NCBI RefSeq assembly: GCF_000425065.1
Contig: NZ_AULB01000029.1
Location: forward strand, 56,842-120,841
Source: Actinomadura rifamycini DSM 43936
Lineage (GTDB): Bacteria > Actinomycetota > Actinomycetes > Streptosporangiales > Streptosporangiaceae
Length of the DNA stretch: 64,000 nucleotides
Reading direction: 5' to 3'
This document shows, one piece after another, positions 32,561 through 42,100 of this stretch (position 1 is its first letter; the number at the start of each line of letters is the position of its first letter). Both the position numbers and the translations under genes were made by a program. The notes beneath the pieces were generated by a model. The model had not been told where the DNA came from. It was given only the letters and a program-made list of their open reading frames with translations, and did not search any database.

Positions 32561-34632
32561 ACCCGCGGACGCACTTCCGGCTCGTCGTCCTGTACGTGCT
32601 CGTCGGGGCGCTGCTGCTCGTCCTGCTCGGCCGCCTGTGGACCCTCCAGGTCCTGGACGGCGAGCGCTACGCGTCGATCGCCGCGCAGAACCGCACCCGC
32701 GACATCGTCGTCCCCGCCGTGCGCGGCATGATCCTGGACGACCGGGGCCGGCCGCTCGCCCGCAACCAGAGCTCGCTCGTCGTGTCGGTGGACCGGACGG
32801 CGCTCGCCCGGCAGGACGACGGCGGCGAGGCGGTCCTGCGGCGGCTCGCGAAGGTCCTCGACCTCGGCTACGAGGACATCCAGCAGAAGATCCGGCTGTG
32901 CAGCCCCACCGTGCAGCGGCCCTGCTGGCCCGGATCGCCGTACCAGCCGATCCCCGTGGAGGACGACACCGACCCGCGGGCCGCGCTGCAGATCATGGAG
33001 CGCAAGGAAGACTTCCCCGGCATCACCGCGCAGATCCAGCCGAACCGCGTGTACCCGGCGCCGCACGGCGCGACCGCCGTCCAGACCCTCGGCTACCTCC
33101 AGCCGATCACCGAGGAGGAGATGGCCGAGCGGGAGGGCATCAAGGTCACCGGGTACAGCGCCGTCGACCTCGTCGGCCGCGCCGGACTGGAAGGCGAGTA
33201 CGACGAGGCGCTGCGCGGCGAGGCCGGGTACCGCCGGGTGCTCGTCGACAGCCAGGGCCGCGTCACCGGCGTCGCCGAGGAGCAGGCGCCGACGCCCGGC
33301 AACCACCTCGTCACCAGCATCGACGCCGAGGTGCAGGGCGGCGCGGAGAAGGCGCTGAAGGAGGGCATCGACGCCGCGCGCCGCAACGGCAGCCCCGCCG
33401 ACTCGGGCGCCGCCGTGGTCATGGACGTCCAGACCGGGCGGCTGATCGCGACGGCGAGCTACCCGTCGTACGACCCGAGCGTCTGGACGGGCGGGATCAC
33501 CCAGAAGAAGTACGACGCCCTCCTCGGCGAGAAGAGCAACAACCCGCTGATCTCCCGGGTCACGCAGGGCATGGGCCCGCCCGGGTCCACGTTCAAGGTG
33601 TCGTCGGTCGCCGCCGCGGTCCGCGCCGGCTACGACCTGCACGGCACCTACAACTGCCCCGGCTCCTACATGGTCGGCAGCCGCGCGTTCAACAACTTCC
33701 AGGGCGCCAACCTCGGCACGATGAACCTGCACACCGCGCTCGTGAAGTCCTGCGACACGATCTTCTACAAGTTCGCGCACGAGATGTGGATGCGCAACGG
33801 CGGCCGGAACGCGCCGCTCGACGCGAAGAACCCGATGGTGGAGACCGCCCGCGACTTCGGGTTCGGCTCCCGCACCGGCGTCGACCTGCCCGCCGAGAGC
33901 GAGGGCCGCATCCCGGACGCCAAGTGGAAGCGGGAGTACTGGGAGGCCACCAAGGTCGCGAGCTGCAAGCACGCCAAGACGGGCTACCCGAACGTCGCCA
34001 AGACCGACCCGGCCCGCGCCGCGTACCTCAAGCAGGTCGCCCACGAGAACTGCGCCGAGGGCATGGTGTGGCGCGCGGGCGACGCGGCGAACCTGTCGAT
34101 CGGGCAGGGCAACGTGATGGTGACGCCGCTGCAGCTCGTCCGCGCGTACGCCGCCCTCGCCAACGGCGGGAAGCTGCACACGCCGCGCATCGGCGTCGCG
34201 GTCGTCCGCCCGGACGGCACGGTCGTCCGGAAGATCGACGCGCCGGAGCCGGAGAAGCTCCCGGTGGACGAGAAGGTCCTCGCCTACATGCGGGACGCGC
34301 TCGCGGACGTCCCGAAGGAGGGCACGGCCGCCGGGGCGTTCAACGGGTTCGACCTCAAGCGCGTCGCCGTCGGCGGCAAGACGGGCACCGCCGAACGCTG
34401 GGGGCAGGAGGACATGTCCTGGTTCGCCTCCTTCGGGCCGGTGAAGAACCCGCGCTACGCCGTCGTGGCGATGGTCTCGCAGGGCGGTTTCGGCGCCTCC
34501 ACGTCCGGCGTGATCGTCCGCAAGATCTGGGAGGCGATGTACGGGACGAAGGACATCGAGCCCGCCCTGGACGACGGCCGCCTCCCCACGGAGGTGCCGC
34601 GGCTGCCGGCGGCGGAGGGCGCGGCCCCGTGA
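32557..34632 (+). CDS. mrdA: Penicillin-binding protein 2 (class B transpeptidase of the elongasome)
   Basis: A 691-residue class B PBP. One membrane anchor (LVVLYVLVGALLLVLLGRLW) is followed by the dimerisation/pedestal domain (IVVPAVRGMILDDRGRPLA) and the transpeptidase domain. Catalytic Ser lies in GPPGSTFK near residue 346, the second motif is the KSCD segment near 400, and KTG is in VGGKTGTAER near 608. It cross-links peptidoglycan together with the RodA glycosyltransferase. A ~45-residue Lys/Cys-containing insert (CKHAKTGYPNVAKTD) follows the second motif; it occurs in some actinobacterial PBP2 proteins. GTG start overlaps mreD; the stop overlaps rodA by 4 nt. Confidence 0.96.
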   Translation: MNPRTHFRLVVLYVLVGALLLVLLGRLWTLQVLDGERYASIAAQNRTRDIVVPAVRGMILDDRGRPLARNQSSLVVSVDRTALARQDDGGEAVLRRLAKVLDLGYEDIQQKIRLCSPTVQRPCWPGSPYQPIPVEDDTDPRAALQIMERKEDFPGITAQIQPNRVYPAPHGATAVQTLGYLQPITEEEMAEREGIKVTGYSAVDLVGRAGLEGEYDEALRGEAGYRRVLVDSQGRVTGVAEEQAPTPGNHLVTSIDAEVQGGAEKALKEGIDAARRNGSPADSGAAVVMDVQTGRLIATASYPSYDPSVWTGGITQKKYDALLGEKSNNPLISRVTQGMGPPGSTFKVSSVAAAVRAGYDLHGTYNCPGSYMVGSRAFNNFQGANLGTMNLHTALVKSCDTIFYKFAHEMWMRNGGRNAPLDAKNPMVETARDFGFGSRTGVDLPAESEGRIPDAKWKREYWEATKVASCKHAKTGYPNVAKTDPARAAYLKQVAHENCAEGMVWRAGDAANLSIGQGNVMVTPLQLVRAYAALANGGKLHTPRIGVAVVRPDGTVVRKIDAPEPEKLPVDEKVLAYMRDALADVPKEGTAAGAFNGFDLKRVAVGGKTGTAERWGQEDMSWFASFGPVKNPRYAVVAMVSQGGFGASTSGVIVRKIWEAMYGTKDIEPALDDGRLPTEVPRLPAAEGAAP

Positions 34633-35813
34633 TCACCGGGTCGAAGGCCGGGACGGTCGAGGGGTACGCGACGCGCTCGCGGTGGCGCGGCCGCCTCGCC
34701 GCGCTGCGCGGGCTCGACTGGCCGCTGTGCGTGGTGGTGCTGGCCCTCTCGGTGATCGGCGCGCTCCTGGTCCGCTCCGCGACGTTCCACTCGCTGGTCG
34801 AGCAGGGCCAGGACCCCAACGGCTTCGTCAAGCGGCACGCGCTCAACATGCTGATCGGGTTCGCGCTCGGCGCCGTCGTGTCCCTGCTGGACTACCGGCT
34901 GCTGCGCGCGTACGTCCCGATCCTGTACGGCCTGGCGTGCGCCGGCCTCGTCGCCGTCCTGACGCCGCTCGGCGCGACGATCAACGGTTCGCACTCGTGG
35001 ATCGTCATCGGCGGCGGGTTCCAGATGCAGCCGTCGGAGTTCGCGAAGGTCGGCCTCGTCGTGCTGCTCGCGATGATCCTCGGCGAGCCCCGGGACGGCG
35101 AGATCGGCCCGGGCCCCCGCGACATCCTGTTCGCGCTCGGCCTGGCGGGAGTGCCGGCCGTGCTGGTCCTGCTGCAGCCCGACCTCGGCACCACGCTGGT
35201 GTTCATCGCGGTCGTCTTCGGCATGCTGGTGATCTCCGGGACGCGCAAGCGGTGGATCTTCGGGCTGGTCGGCGGCGCCGCGTTCGCGATCTTCTCGGTG
35301 TGGTTCTTCGGGCTGCTGGAGGACTACCAGATCGACCGGTTCACGGCGTTCCTCGACCCCGAGGCCGACCCGCGCGGCGCCGGCTACAACGCCCGCCAGT
35401 CGCGCATCGCCGTCGGCTCCGGCGGCTGGGACGGCCAGGGCCTCTTCCAGGGCGAGCAGACCAGCGGCAACTTCGTCCCCGAGCAGCAGACCGACTTCAT
35501 CTTCACGGTCGCGGGGGAGGAGCTCGGCTTCATCGGCGCCGCGGCGATCGTCCTGCTGATCGGCGTCGTCCTGTGGCGGGGCCTGCGCATCGCCGTCCAG
35601 GCCGCCGACCTGTTCGGGACGCTCGTCGCCACCGGCGTCGTCTGCTGGTTCGGCTACCAGGCGTTCCAGAACATCGGCATGACGATCGGCCTGATGCCGA
35701 TCACCGGCCTGCCGCTGCCGTTCGTGTCGTACGGCGGGTCCGCGACGTTCGCGAACATGATCGGCTTCGGGCTGCTGCAGGCAGTCCACCTGCGCCGCCG
35801 CCCGTTCGACTGA
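34629..35813 (+). CDS. rodA: RodA, SEDS peptidoglycan glycosyltransferase
   Basis: A 394-residue SEDS-family integral membrane enzyme with ten or so helices. Family features are WIVIGGGFQMQPSEFAKVGLVV, LLQPDLGTTLVFIAV, the extracellular loop with RQSRIAVGSGGWDGQGLFQG, and MPITGLPLPFVSYGGSA near the C terminus. It polymerises lipid II strands for PBP2. The catalytic Asp of SEDS proteins lies in the extracellular loop after the GYN motif (here GAGYNARQSR). GTG at 34629 overlaps the pbp2 stop. It closes the mre operon; the next gene begins after 73 nt. Confidence 0.95.
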   Translation: MITGSKAGTVEGYATRSRWRGRLAALRGLDWPLCVVVLALSVIGALLVRSATFHSLVEQGQDPNGFVKRHALNMLIGFALGAVVSLLDYRLLRAYVPILYGLACAGLVAVLTPLGATINGSHSWIVIGGGFQMQPSEFAKVGLVVLLAMILGEPRDGEIGPGPRDILFALGLAGVPAVLVLLQPDLGTTLVFIAVVFGMLVISGTRKRWIFGLVGGAAFAIFSVWFFGLLEDYQIDRFTAFLDPEADPRGAGYNARQSRIAVGSGGWDGQGLFQGEQTSGNFVPEQQTDFIFTVAGEELGFIGAAAIVLLIGVVLWRGLRIAVQAADLFGTLVATGVVCWFGYQAFQNIGMTIGLMPITGLPLPFVSYGGSATFANMIGFGLLQAVHLRRRPFD

Positions 35814-35886
35814 CCGGTTCGAACGGCCGCCCCGGATCGGTAGGCTGGATCGTCCATCCCCTGTCCACTGCACGGAGGACGCCGTC

Positions 35887-37809
35887 ATGCCCATCGAATC
35901 GCTCTTCCCGCGGTTGGAGCCCCTGCTCCCCAGCGTGCAGAAGCCGATTCAGTACGTCGGCGGTGAGCTGAACTCGCAGGTCAAGGACTGGGACGACGCC
36001 GAAGTCCGGTGGGCGCTCATGTACCCGGACGCCTACGAGGTCGGGCTCCCGAACCAGGGCGTGCAGATCCTCTACGAGATCCTCAACGAGCGCGAGGGCG
36101 TCCTCGCCGAGCGCACGTACGCGGTCTTCCCGGACATGGAGGCCGTCATGCGGGAGCACGGCGTCCCGCAGTTCACGGTGGACGCCCACCGTCCCGTCGG
36201 GGCGTTCGACCTGTTCGGCGTGTCGTTCTCCACCGAACTCGGCTACACCAACCTGCTGACGGCCCTCGACCTCGCGGGCATCCCGCTGGAGGCGGCCGAC
36301 CGCACCGACGAGCACCCGGTCGTCGTCGCGGGCGGCCACGCCGCGTTCAACCCCGAGCCGATCGCCGACTTCGTCGACGCCGCCGTCCTCGGCGACGGCG
36401 AGGAGATCGTCCTCGCGATCACCGAGGTCGTCCGCGAGTGGAAGGCCGAGGGCCGGCCCGGCGGGCGCGACGGGCTGCTGATGCGGCTCGCGGCGTCCGG
36501 CGGCGTGTACGTCCCGCGCTTCTACGACGTCGACTACCTGCCCGACGGCCGGATCAAGCGGGTCGCGCCGAACCGTCCGGGCGTCCCGTGGCGGGTCGAG
36601 AAGCACACGGTCATGGACCTCGACCAGTGGCCGTACCCGAAGAAGCCCCTCGTGCCCCTCGCCGAGACCGTGCACGAGCGGTACAGCGTGGAGATCTTCC
36701 GCGGCTGCACCCGCGGCTGCCGGTTCTGCCAGGCCGGCATGATCACCCGTCCCGTCCGGGAGCGGTCGATCACCACGATCGGCGGGATGGTCGAGACGGG
36801 CCTCAAGCAGTCGGGCTTCCAGGAGGTCGGCCTCCTCAGCCTCTCCAGCGCCGACCACAGCGAGATCGGCGACGTCGCCAAGGGCCTCGCCGACCGCTAC
36901 GAGGGCACGAACACCTCCCTCTCGCTCCCGTCCACCCGCGTGGACGCCTTCAACATCACGCTCGCCAACGAGTTCTCCCGCGGCGGCCGCCGCTCCGGCC
37001 TCACGTTCGCGCCCGAGGGCGGCTCGGAGCGCATGCGCAAGGTGATCAACAAGATGGTCACCGAGGACGACCTGATCCGCACCGTCACCACGGCGTACGA
37101 GAACGGCTGGCGGCAGGTCAAGCTCTACTTCATGTGCGGCCTGCCCACCGAGGAGGACGAGGACGTCCTCGCGATCGCCGACATGGCGAAGCGCGTGATC
37201 GCCGCCGGCCGCGCGGCGACCGGCCGCAAGGACATCCGCTGCACGGTCTCCATCGGCGGGTTCGTGCCGAAGCCGCACACCCCGTTCCAGTGGGCCGCCC
37301 AGTGCGACCACGAGACCGTCGACGCCCGCCTCCGCGCGCTCAAGGACGCCCTGCGCGGCGACAAGGAGTACGGGCGCGCGATCGGCCTGCGCTACCACGA
37401 CGGGCAGCCCTCGGTCATCGAGGGCCTGCTGTCCCGCGGCGACCGCCGCGTCGGCCGGATCATCCGCGCCGTCTGGGAGGACGGCGGCCGCTTCGACGGC
37501 TGGAGCGAGCACTTCTCCTTCGAGCGCTGGACGTCCTGCGCCGAGCGGGCCCTCGCCGGCGAGCCCGTCGACCTCGCCTGGTACACCCTCCGCGAGCGCG
37601 ACGAGGTCGAGGTCCTGCCCTGGGACCACCTCGACGCCGGCCTCGACCGCGAGTGGCTCTGGCAGGACTGGCAGGACGCCGTCGACGAGACCGAGGTCGA
37701 CGACTGCCGCTGGACCCCCTGCTACGACTGCGGCGTCTGCCCCACCATGGGCACCGAGATCCAGGTCGGCCCCACCGGCAAGAAGCTGCTCCCCCTCTCG
37801 GTCGTCTGA
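35887..37809 (+). CDS. B12-binding-domain radical SAM protein (TIGR03960-like)
   Basis: A 640-residue radical SAM enzyme. Residues ~20-220 form an N-terminal cobalamin-binding-like domain (MYPDAYEVGLPNQGVQILYE, VVVAGGHAAFNPEPIADFVDAAVLGDGEE). The radical SAM cluster motif is RGCTRGCRFCQAGM near residue 275, supplying C-x3-C-x2-C. PTRP-like loop TFAPEGGSERMRKVINK and HTPFQW follow. A C-terminal region ends in CYDCGVCP. It is paired with the DUF2344 protein downstream, which in other bacteria is fused or adjacent. The substrate is not known; a tRNA or cofactor modification role has been suggested. ATG at 35887. Confidence 0.93.
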   Translation: MPIESLFPRLEPLLPSVQKPIQYVGGELNSQVKDWDDAEVRWALMYPDAYEVGLPNQGVQILYEILNEREGVLAERTYAVFPDMEAVMREHGVPQFTVDAHRPVGAFDLFGVSFSTELGYTNLLTALDLAGIPLEAADRTDEHPVVVAGGHAAFNPEPIADFVDAAVLGDGEEIVLAITEVVREWKAEGRPGGRDGLLMRLAASGGVYVPRFYDVDYLPDGRIKRVAPNRPGVPWRVEKHTVMDLDQWPYPKKPLVPLAETVHERYSVEIFRGCTRGCRFCQAGMITRPVRERSITTIGGMVETGLKQSGFQEVGLLSLSSADHSEIGDVAKGLADRYEGTNTSLSLPSTRVDAFNITLANEFSRGGRRSGLTFAPEGGSERMRKVINKMVTEDDLIRTVTTAYENGWRQVKLYFMCGLPTEEDEDVLAIADMAKRVIAAGRAATGRKDIRCTVSIGGFVPKPHTPFQWAAQCDHETVDARLRALKDALRGDKEYGRAIGLRYHDGQPSVIEGLLSRGDRRVGRIIRAVWEDGGRFDGWSEHFSFERWTSCAERALAGEPVDLAWYTLRERDEVEVLPWDHLDAGLDREWLWQDWQDAVDETEVDDCRWTPCYDCGVCPTMGTEIQVGPTGKKLLPLSVV

Positions 37810-37830
37810 CCGGGGCCCGAACGGCACGCC

Positions 37831-37864
37831 GCGGCGGGCCGAGCCGTCCGGCTCGGCCCGCCGC
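37831..37864 (+). terminator. 15-bp hairpin after the radical SAM gene
   Basis: GCGGCGGGCCGAGCC and GGCTCGGCCCGCCGC form a perfect stem with a GTCC loop, 21 nt after the stop. It implies that the downstream DUF2344 gene needs its own promoter. Confidence 0.8.
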
Positions 37865-38135
37865 CGCACTTCTTCCAGGCCCTTTCGCGTCTCGTGCACC
37901 GCGACGGAGACAGGACGGCAGAGATGTGCGGGGCCGGGCATCGAGCCGGAGCGAAACGGGATCGCGGAGGCCCTCGGGGGCCGTCCCGCGGGGGCCGGGA
38001 GTCTCAGTGCGCGGACCGGGCGTCCCTATCGGGGGCGGGGGCACCGTACTCTATAGGGAGACGTTTTCACACTCGGCACGAGTAGGAAGGACGAGAGCCC
38101 TGGCACCCAAGCCGGAGGGACCGGCACCGGCCCCC
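37865..38135. other. Spacer before the DUF2344 gene with promoter-like sequence
   Basis: Between the hairpin and the next gene lies a sequence with TACTCTATAG near 38047-38056, a possible -10, and then GGAAGG at 38085-38090. No RNA gene or repeat is visible. Confidence 0.4.
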
Positions 38136-38990
38136 GTGATCCAGCGCCTGCGCGTCCGTTATGCCAAGCGCGGCAGGCTGCGCTTCACGAGCCATCGCGA
38201 CATCTCCCGGGCCGTGGAACGCGCCGTACGGCGCGCCGGGATACCCGTCGCGTTCAGCGCCGGATTCACCCCCCACCCGAAGATCTCGTACGCGGGTGCG
38301 GCGGCGACCGGGGTTGCCAGTGAGGCCGAGTACCTCGAAATCGGGCTTACCGAGACCCGCGACCCTGCGCGGGTGCGGGCCGATCTCGACGCGGCCCTGC
38401 CGCCCGGGCTCGACATCGTCGATGTCGTGCCGGTGCGTGCGGGCGGCGCCGGAGACGCGCCGGCCAAGCCCGGCGCGTTCGCCGATCGGCTCGAGGCGTC
38501 CCGGTGGCGGATCCGGCTGGACGGCGTGCCCCCGGGCGACGCCGCCGCGGCCGTGGCCGCCTTCCTCGACGCCGACGTCATCGAGGTCGAGCGCCTCACC
38601 AAGAAGGGGCGGCGCCGGTTCGACGTGCGCGCCGCCGTCAGCGTGCTCGAGGCGGAGGCCGACGAGCCGGACCGGCGCGCCGCGGAGGCGGCGGATGCCC
38701 CTTGTGCGATACTTCGAATGGTTGTTCGGCATTCCACACCCGCCGTTCGACCCGACGACATCCTCACCGGTCTGCGCCAGATCGCCGACCTCGCGCCGCC
38801 GTCGCCGCCCATGGTGACCAGGCTGGCGCAGGGGCCTCTGGACGCGGCCACCGGTGGCCTCGGGGATCCCCTGGATCCCGACCGGGAGATCGGCCCGCCG
38901 TCCGGCGACGACGCCGCGGCGGCCGGCGGCCCGCAACGGCCGCGGCCCGGGGAGCCCGCGAGCGCGGATGCCGCCGGCGCCCGCCCGTGA
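38136..38990 (+). CDS. TIGR03936/DUF2344 radical-SAM-associated protein
   Basis: A 284-residue protein. The conserved core begins VIQRLRVRYAKRGRLRFTSHRDI and includes FSAGFTPHPKISYA and GVASEAEYLEIGL, all hallmarks of the DUF2344 family that accompanies the radical SAM protein upstream. The C-terminal ~65 residues are low-complexity. GTG at 38136 is given as start. However, a CTG at 38100 (reading LAPKPEGPAPAP) sits 9 nt after GGAAGG, a better Shine-Dalgarno match, and could be the real start if CTG is used. It likely acts with the 640-residue enzyme in the same modification. Confidence 0.88.
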   Translation: MIQRLRVRYAKRGRLRFTSHRDISRAVERAVRRAGIPVAFSAGFTPHPKISYAGAAATGVASEAEYLEIGLTETRDPARVRADLDAALPPGLDIVDVVPVRAGGAGDAPAKPGAFADRLEASRWRIRLDGVPPGDAAAAVAAFLDADVIEVERLTKKGRRRFDVRAAVSVLEAEADEPDRRAAEAADAPCAILRMVVRHSTPAVRPDDILTGLRQIADLAPPSPPMVTRLAQGPLDAATGGLGDPLDPDREIGPPSGDDAAAAGGPQRPRPGEPASADAAGARP

Positions 38991-39181
38991 GACCGAAGCC
39001 GTGGTGACACGGAACCGGTCCGCAGGGACGGTGGGCGCGCCCCCGACGACTTCGTCGGCACCGCCGGACGACGGCGGTGGCGACACCGACTGACGGAGAG
39101 TTCCCGTGCGGCGCACCGCACCGATCCGCCGAAGGGCGGAACGCGTGGTCGCGCCCGGGAGCCTGACGGGAGATTGCCCGC

Positions 39182-42100
39182 ATGCTGGAGAACGAAGCCG
39201 ATTCGGCGCAGGCCGAAGGCACTGAAGACGAGAACACCGCCGCGACCGGGGCGGACGGCACCGGAGGGTCGGGCGTGACGACGCGCCCGCGCCGCCGCGC
39301 CAGCCGTCCCGCCGGTCCGCCGCCCGAGGTCGACGAGGAACCCGCGACCCCGCCCGCCGCGCCGGCGGCGGAGACCGCGTCCGAGGACGAGACGGTCGAG
39401 GACGAGGACGAGGAGACGGCCGAGGGCACCGGCGAGACGGCCGAAGCCGAGGCCGCGCAGACCGAGGCCGCGCAGGATGCGCGGGCGGACGCCGCGCAGG
39501 CGGAGAGCGTGCCGGAGGGCGCCGCGGAGGCGGCGCCCGCCGAGGAGCCCGCCGCCGGGGCGGAGGAGCCCGCGGCCGCCGAGGAGCCCGCGGCCGCCGA
39601 GGAGCCCGCGCCGCCGAAGAAGACCGCCCGCACCCGCGCCCGCAGGAGCACGAAGGCCGCCGAGCCCGCGGAGACCGCCGAGCCCGTCCCGCCGACCGGC
39701 GCCGAGACCTCCCCGGAGATCGAGAGCGAGTCCGCGAAGAAGTCGGACGACAAGAACGCCGACGACGAGAAGGCGGACGAGAAGGCGGACGAGAAGGCCC
39801 CCGCGACCCGGACCCGGACCCGCCGCCGCACCGCCGCCGCGAAGACCGCGGAGCCGCCGGCCGAGAGCGCCGCGCCCGCCGAGCCGCCCGCCGCGTCCGC
39901 CGAGGTGCCGCCCGCGCCGACCGTCCCGCCCGCCGTCCCGTCCGTTCCGGAGGTCCCCGCCGTCCCGGTGGCCGGGGCGGCGCCCGGCACCGGCGAGGTG
40001 TCGGAGACCGAGCCCGCGAGCGGCATCGCCGTGCCCGGCGTGACGTTCCAGCCGCCCATGGTGGTGTTCCAGCCGCCGCAGCCGAAGCCGGAGGACGCCG
40101 CCCGCCGCGAGGAGGCGGTCAAGGCCGCCGCCGAGACGGCCGAGCGCGAGGCCGACGAGGAGGTCGACGACCGCGCCGACGACGACTCCGAGGACCGCCC
40201 GTCCCGCCGCCGGCGCCGCCGCGGCGGCCGCGGCCGGGGCCGCAACGGCAGGGACGGCGCCGACGACGACGCCCAGGGCGCCGAGGAAACCGAGGAGGAG
40301 CCGGCCCCCGCCGACAAGGGCCGCGCCGACAAGGCCGACAAGACGGAGAAGGCCGACAAGGCCGACAAGGCCGACAAGGCCAAGGAACGGGCCAAGACCG
40401 AGAAGTCCAAGGCGGCGAAGGCCAAGGACGCCAAGGACGCCAAGGAGCAGCCGAAGGAGGCCGAGGCCGACGCCGGGGACCACGACGACGAGTCCGGCCA
40501 GGGCGGGACGAGCCGCCGCAGGCGCCGCCGCCGGCGCCGTTCGGGCGGCGACGGGGACGGCGCGAACGGCACCGACGACCCGCCGAACACCGTCGTGCAC
40601 GTCCGCGAGGCGCGCGCGGTCGAGGACGAGGTCCAGTCCGTGCGCGGGTCCACCCGCCTGGAGGCCAAGAAGCAGCGCCGCCGGGAAGGCCGCGAGCAGG
40701 GCCGCCGCCGCCCGCCGGTGATCACCGAGGCGGAGTTCCTGGCGCGCCGCGAGGCGGTCGAGCGGGTCATGGTCGTCCGGCAGGAGGGCGAGCGCACCCA
40801 GATCGCCGTCCTCGAGGACGACATCCTGGTCGAGCACTACGTGAACCGCGCGACGCACCAGTCGTACGTCGGGAACGTGTACCTCGGCAAGGTGCAGAAC
40901 GTGCTGCCGTCGATGGAGGCGGCGTTCGTCGACATCGGCAAGGGCCGCAACGCCGTCCTGTACGCGGGCGAGGTCAACTGGGACGTCGCCGGGCTGGTGG
41001 GGCAGCCGCGCCGCATCGAGTCGGCGCTGAAGTCGGGCCAGTCGGTGCTGGTGCAGGTCACCAAGGACCCGCTCGGCCACAAGGGCGCCCGGCTGACCAG
41101 CCAGGTCTCGCTGCCCGGCCGCTACCTGGTGTACGTGCCGGACGGCTCGATGACCGGCATCAGCCGCAAGCTCCCCGACAAGGAGCGCAGCCGCCTCAAG
41201 CAGATCCTCAAGCGCGTCATGCCCGACAACGCGGGCGTGATCGTGCGGACGGCGGCGGAGGGCGCCACCGAGGAGGAGCTGGCCCGCGACGTGTCGCGCC
41301 TGGCGGCCCAGTGGGAGAACATCCAGAAGAAGGTCAAGACCGCGTCGGCGCCGTCGCTGCTGTACGGCGAGCCGGACCTGACCATCCGCGTCGTCCGCGA
41401 CATCTTCAACGAGGACTTCAGCAAGCTCGTCGTGTCCGGCGCGGGCGCGTGGGACACGGTGTCGGAGTACGTCCAGTACGTCGCCCCGCACCTCGCCGAC
41501 CGCGTGGAGCGGTGGACGGACGACCAGGACGTGCTGGGCGCGTTCCGCATCGACGAGCAGATCGCGAAGGCGCTGGACCGCAAGGTGTGGCTGCCGAGCG
41601 GCGGCTCGCTGGTGATCGACCGCACCGAGGCGATGACGGTCATCGACGTCAACACCGGGAAGTTCACCGGGCAGGGCGGCAACCTCGAGGAGACCGTCAC
41701 CCGCAACAACCTGGAGGCGGCCGAGGAGATCGTCCGCCAGCTCCGGCTGCGCGACATCGGCGGCATCGTCGTGATCGACTTCATCGACATGGTGCTGGAG
41801 AGCAACCGGGACCTGGTGCTGCGGCGCCTGGTCGAGTGCCTGTCGCGGGACCGTACCAAGCACCAGGTCGCCGAGGTCACGTCGCTGGGCCTCGTGCAGA
41901 TGACCCGCAAGCGCGTCGGCCAGGGCCTGCTGGAGGCGTTCTCGGAGACGTGCGAGTCGTGCAACGGCCGCGGCATCCACGTCCACCTGACGCCGGTCGA
42001 CCTGAAGGCCGAGAAGGAGACCGGCGGACGGCGCCGCAAGCGCAAGGGCGAGGTCGAGCGGGCCGTCGAGGAGAAGCTGGCGAAGTCGGAGAAGCCGGAG

